This document shows positions 5,441 to 6,206 of a DNA stretch of 6,206 nt, piece after piece. Each line of letters starts with the position of its first letter. Position 1 is the stretch's first letter. The notes under the pieces are model-generated. The model did not search any database. It was not told the DNA's origin and saw only the letters and a program-made list of their open reading frames with translations. The DNA is from Chloroflexota bacterium (GTDB taxonomy: Bacteria > Chloroflexota > UBA6077), in contig JAJZRD010000222.1 in assembly GCA_021845945.1 (NCBI GenBank), positions 1 through 6,206 of the forward strand. The letters are read 5' to 3'. The position numbers and the translations under genes were made by a program.

Positions 5441-6013
5441 TCAACCGTTCCGAGTCAGGATGCCGTAGTGATTGGGACCAACCTCGAAGGGCTCGAAGGA
5501 ATCGAAGTCCGCCTCCCGCAGGAGGGCCTCCACCTGCTGTGGTGCCAGACGCTCCTCGAGGGGTGGTCCCCACTCCTGCTGCTCCTTCTTCCACTCCACG
5601 ACGGCCAGGGCGCCGCCCGGCTTCAAGACCCGGGCTATTTCCTCCAGAAGCTTGCCGGGCTCCAAGAGCTCGTGCAGCACGTCTGCCAGCAGCGCAACGT
5701 CGACCACCCTCGTGGGAAGGGGCAGGCGGTCCTCCCGGGAGAGCACAGCCTCCACGTTGGTGATGCCCTCGGCGGTGGCCCGCTCCCTCACCTGTTCCAG
5801 CATCGCCGGCTCGATGTCGACGGCGTAAACCTTGCCCGCCGGGCCTACTCTCCTGGCCGCCGGGAGGGTGAAGAAGCCTGGTCCGGTTCCTATGTCGGCA
5901 ACCGTCATTCCTTCCACCACGCCGAGGTTGTCCAGGACCAGGTCGGGATCCTGCGACCGGCGCCGTTCGGGGCTGAGCAGTCTATCCATATGTCTCGGGT
6001 CGAACTTCCTCAT
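5441..6013 (-). CDS. Class I SAM-dependent methyltransferase (UbiE/Methyltransf_11-like)
   Basis: The 190-residue product transfers a methyl group from S-adenosylmethionine to an unidentified substrate. It shows the Rossmann-fold motifs in order: motif I V38-A-D-I-G-T-G-P-G-F (SAM-binding Gly loop), post-I acidic residue D66 in VYAVDIEPAML, motif II VDVALLADVLHEL (104-116), and motif III LKPGGALAVVEW (130-141). The leader MRKFDPRHMDRLLSPERR is typical of small stand-alone methyltransferases often labelled UbiE- or arsenite-methyltransferase-like. No Cys-rich arsenic motif is present, so arsenic methylation is not supported. It has no signal peptide and should be cytoplasmic. The ATG is backed by GGAG (6023-6020) at a 6-nt spacing. 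The frame is open upstream to the right edge of the window, but that stretch is compositionally unlike protein. It is convergent with the S41 gene and shows no functional tie to the envelope genes. Confidence 0.92.
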   Translation of the reverse strand: MRKFDPRHMDRLLSPERRRSQDPDLVLDNLGVVEGMTVADIGTGPGFFTLPAARRVGPAGKVYAVDIEPAMLEQVRERATAEGITNVEAVLSREDRLPLPTRVVDVALLADVLHELLEPGKLLEEIARVLKPGGALAVVEWKKEQQEWGPPLEERLAPQQVEALLREADFDSFEPFEVGPNHYGILTRNG

Positions 6014-6074
6014 CGGTCTCTCCTCTATTTCCAGGGCACGCCTCCATTGGCCACGACCCCCTCCGCCCCTTGAT

Positions 6075-6095
6075 GGGTGGGGGAGTCGGGACGGG
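6075..6095 (+). other. Potential G-quadruplex motif upstream of the methyltransferase gene
   Basis: The plus strand has four G-tracts of three or more (6075-6077, 6079-6083, 6088-6090, 6093-6095) separated by loops of 1, 4 and 2 nt, which fits the canonical G3+N1-7 pattern. It lies about 60-80 nt upstream of the methyltransferase ATG, on the strand opposite its mRNA. More G-runs follow at 6138-6172. Such runs are easily produced by chance in GC-rich DNA. The rest of 6014-6206 shows no convincing gene or promoter. Confidence 0.3.
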
Positions 6096-6206
6096 CGTGC
6101 GGTAGTGTACGAATGATTGCGGAAATAGTTGGCGAGCGGGAGGGGCGTGAAGGAAGGGATGTGGGGCGAGGGGTGTAGAGGCGCCCTAAGGCAGATTGCT
6201 CCCGTC

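Noticed and set aside
5441..6013. Arsenite methyltransferase assignment for the methyltransferase
   Set aside because: It resembles the broad family, but it is short and has no Cys residues of the arsenite-binding type, so only a general SAM methyltransferase call is justified.
4029..6053. Octamer CCATTGGC shared by two intergenic regions (near 4030 and near 6044)
   Set aside because: Two copies of an 8-mer with differing flanks are not evidence of a regulator site.
6014..6205. Upstream extension of the methyltransferase frame to the right edge
   Set aside because: The frame is open, but the translation is Pro/Ser/His/Gly-rich with no protein-like pattern. A good Shine-Dalgarno sits 6 nt before the ATG at 6013, and the sequence from that ATG matches the usual family N-terminus.
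6147..6206. Possible plus-strand gene start at a GTG running off the right edge
   Set aside because: Only 20 codons are visible, the G-run serving as SD is 1 nt from the GTG, and the peptide has no recognisable feature; too little to call.

Overview
The window is a GC-rich bacterial segment (clearly above 60% by eye) with six protein genes and no RNA gene, insertion sequence or CRISPR array that I can see. I infer Chloroflexota, at moderate to low confidence. The reasons are the style of the GAF-type NarL-family sensor kinase, the S41 peptidase variant, and the Pro-rich tether on the D-Ala-D-Ala carboxypeptidase. I ran no database search.

Layout from left to right. (1) 1-853, minus strand: 5' part of a membrane-bound GAF/HisKA_3 sensor histidine kinase, cut by the left edge before its ATPase domain. 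(2) 937-2094, minus: membrane-anchored S11 (PBP5-like) D-Ala-D-Ala carboxypeptidase. (3) 2113-2994, minus: secreted protein of unrecognised family with a TIM-barrel-like strand pattern. (4) 3080-3925, minus: secreted class A beta-lactamase-fold serine hydrolase. (5) 4166-5407, plus: membrane-anchored PDZ/S41 protease homologue that keeps the expected catalytic Ser but has lost the Lys and Gln. (6) 5441-6013, minus: class I SAM-dependent methyltransferase, convergent with the S41 gene.

Genes 4, 3 and 2, and possibly 1, run in one direction with short gaps (85, 18 and 83 bp) and look like one transcription unit. All three non-kinase products carry a signal peptide or membrane anchor, and two are SxxK serine enzymes of peptidoglycan or beta-lactam chemistry. 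The segment therefore looks like a cell-envelope module. The divergent S41 protein also acts outside the membrane. Its 240-bp intergenic region with the beta-lactamase-like gene holds two stem-loops, each a few bases upstream of the Shine-Dalgarno sequence of the gene it faces. It also holds a 25-codon upstream ORF overlapping the S41 start. A perfect 15-bp stem-loop is built into the last codons of the carboxypeptidase gene.

Most worth a second look are the S41 homologue with a degenerate catalytic site, the unnamed secreted protein, a CxxCxxC cluster in the kinase GAF domain, and the stem-loops bracketing the putative operon.
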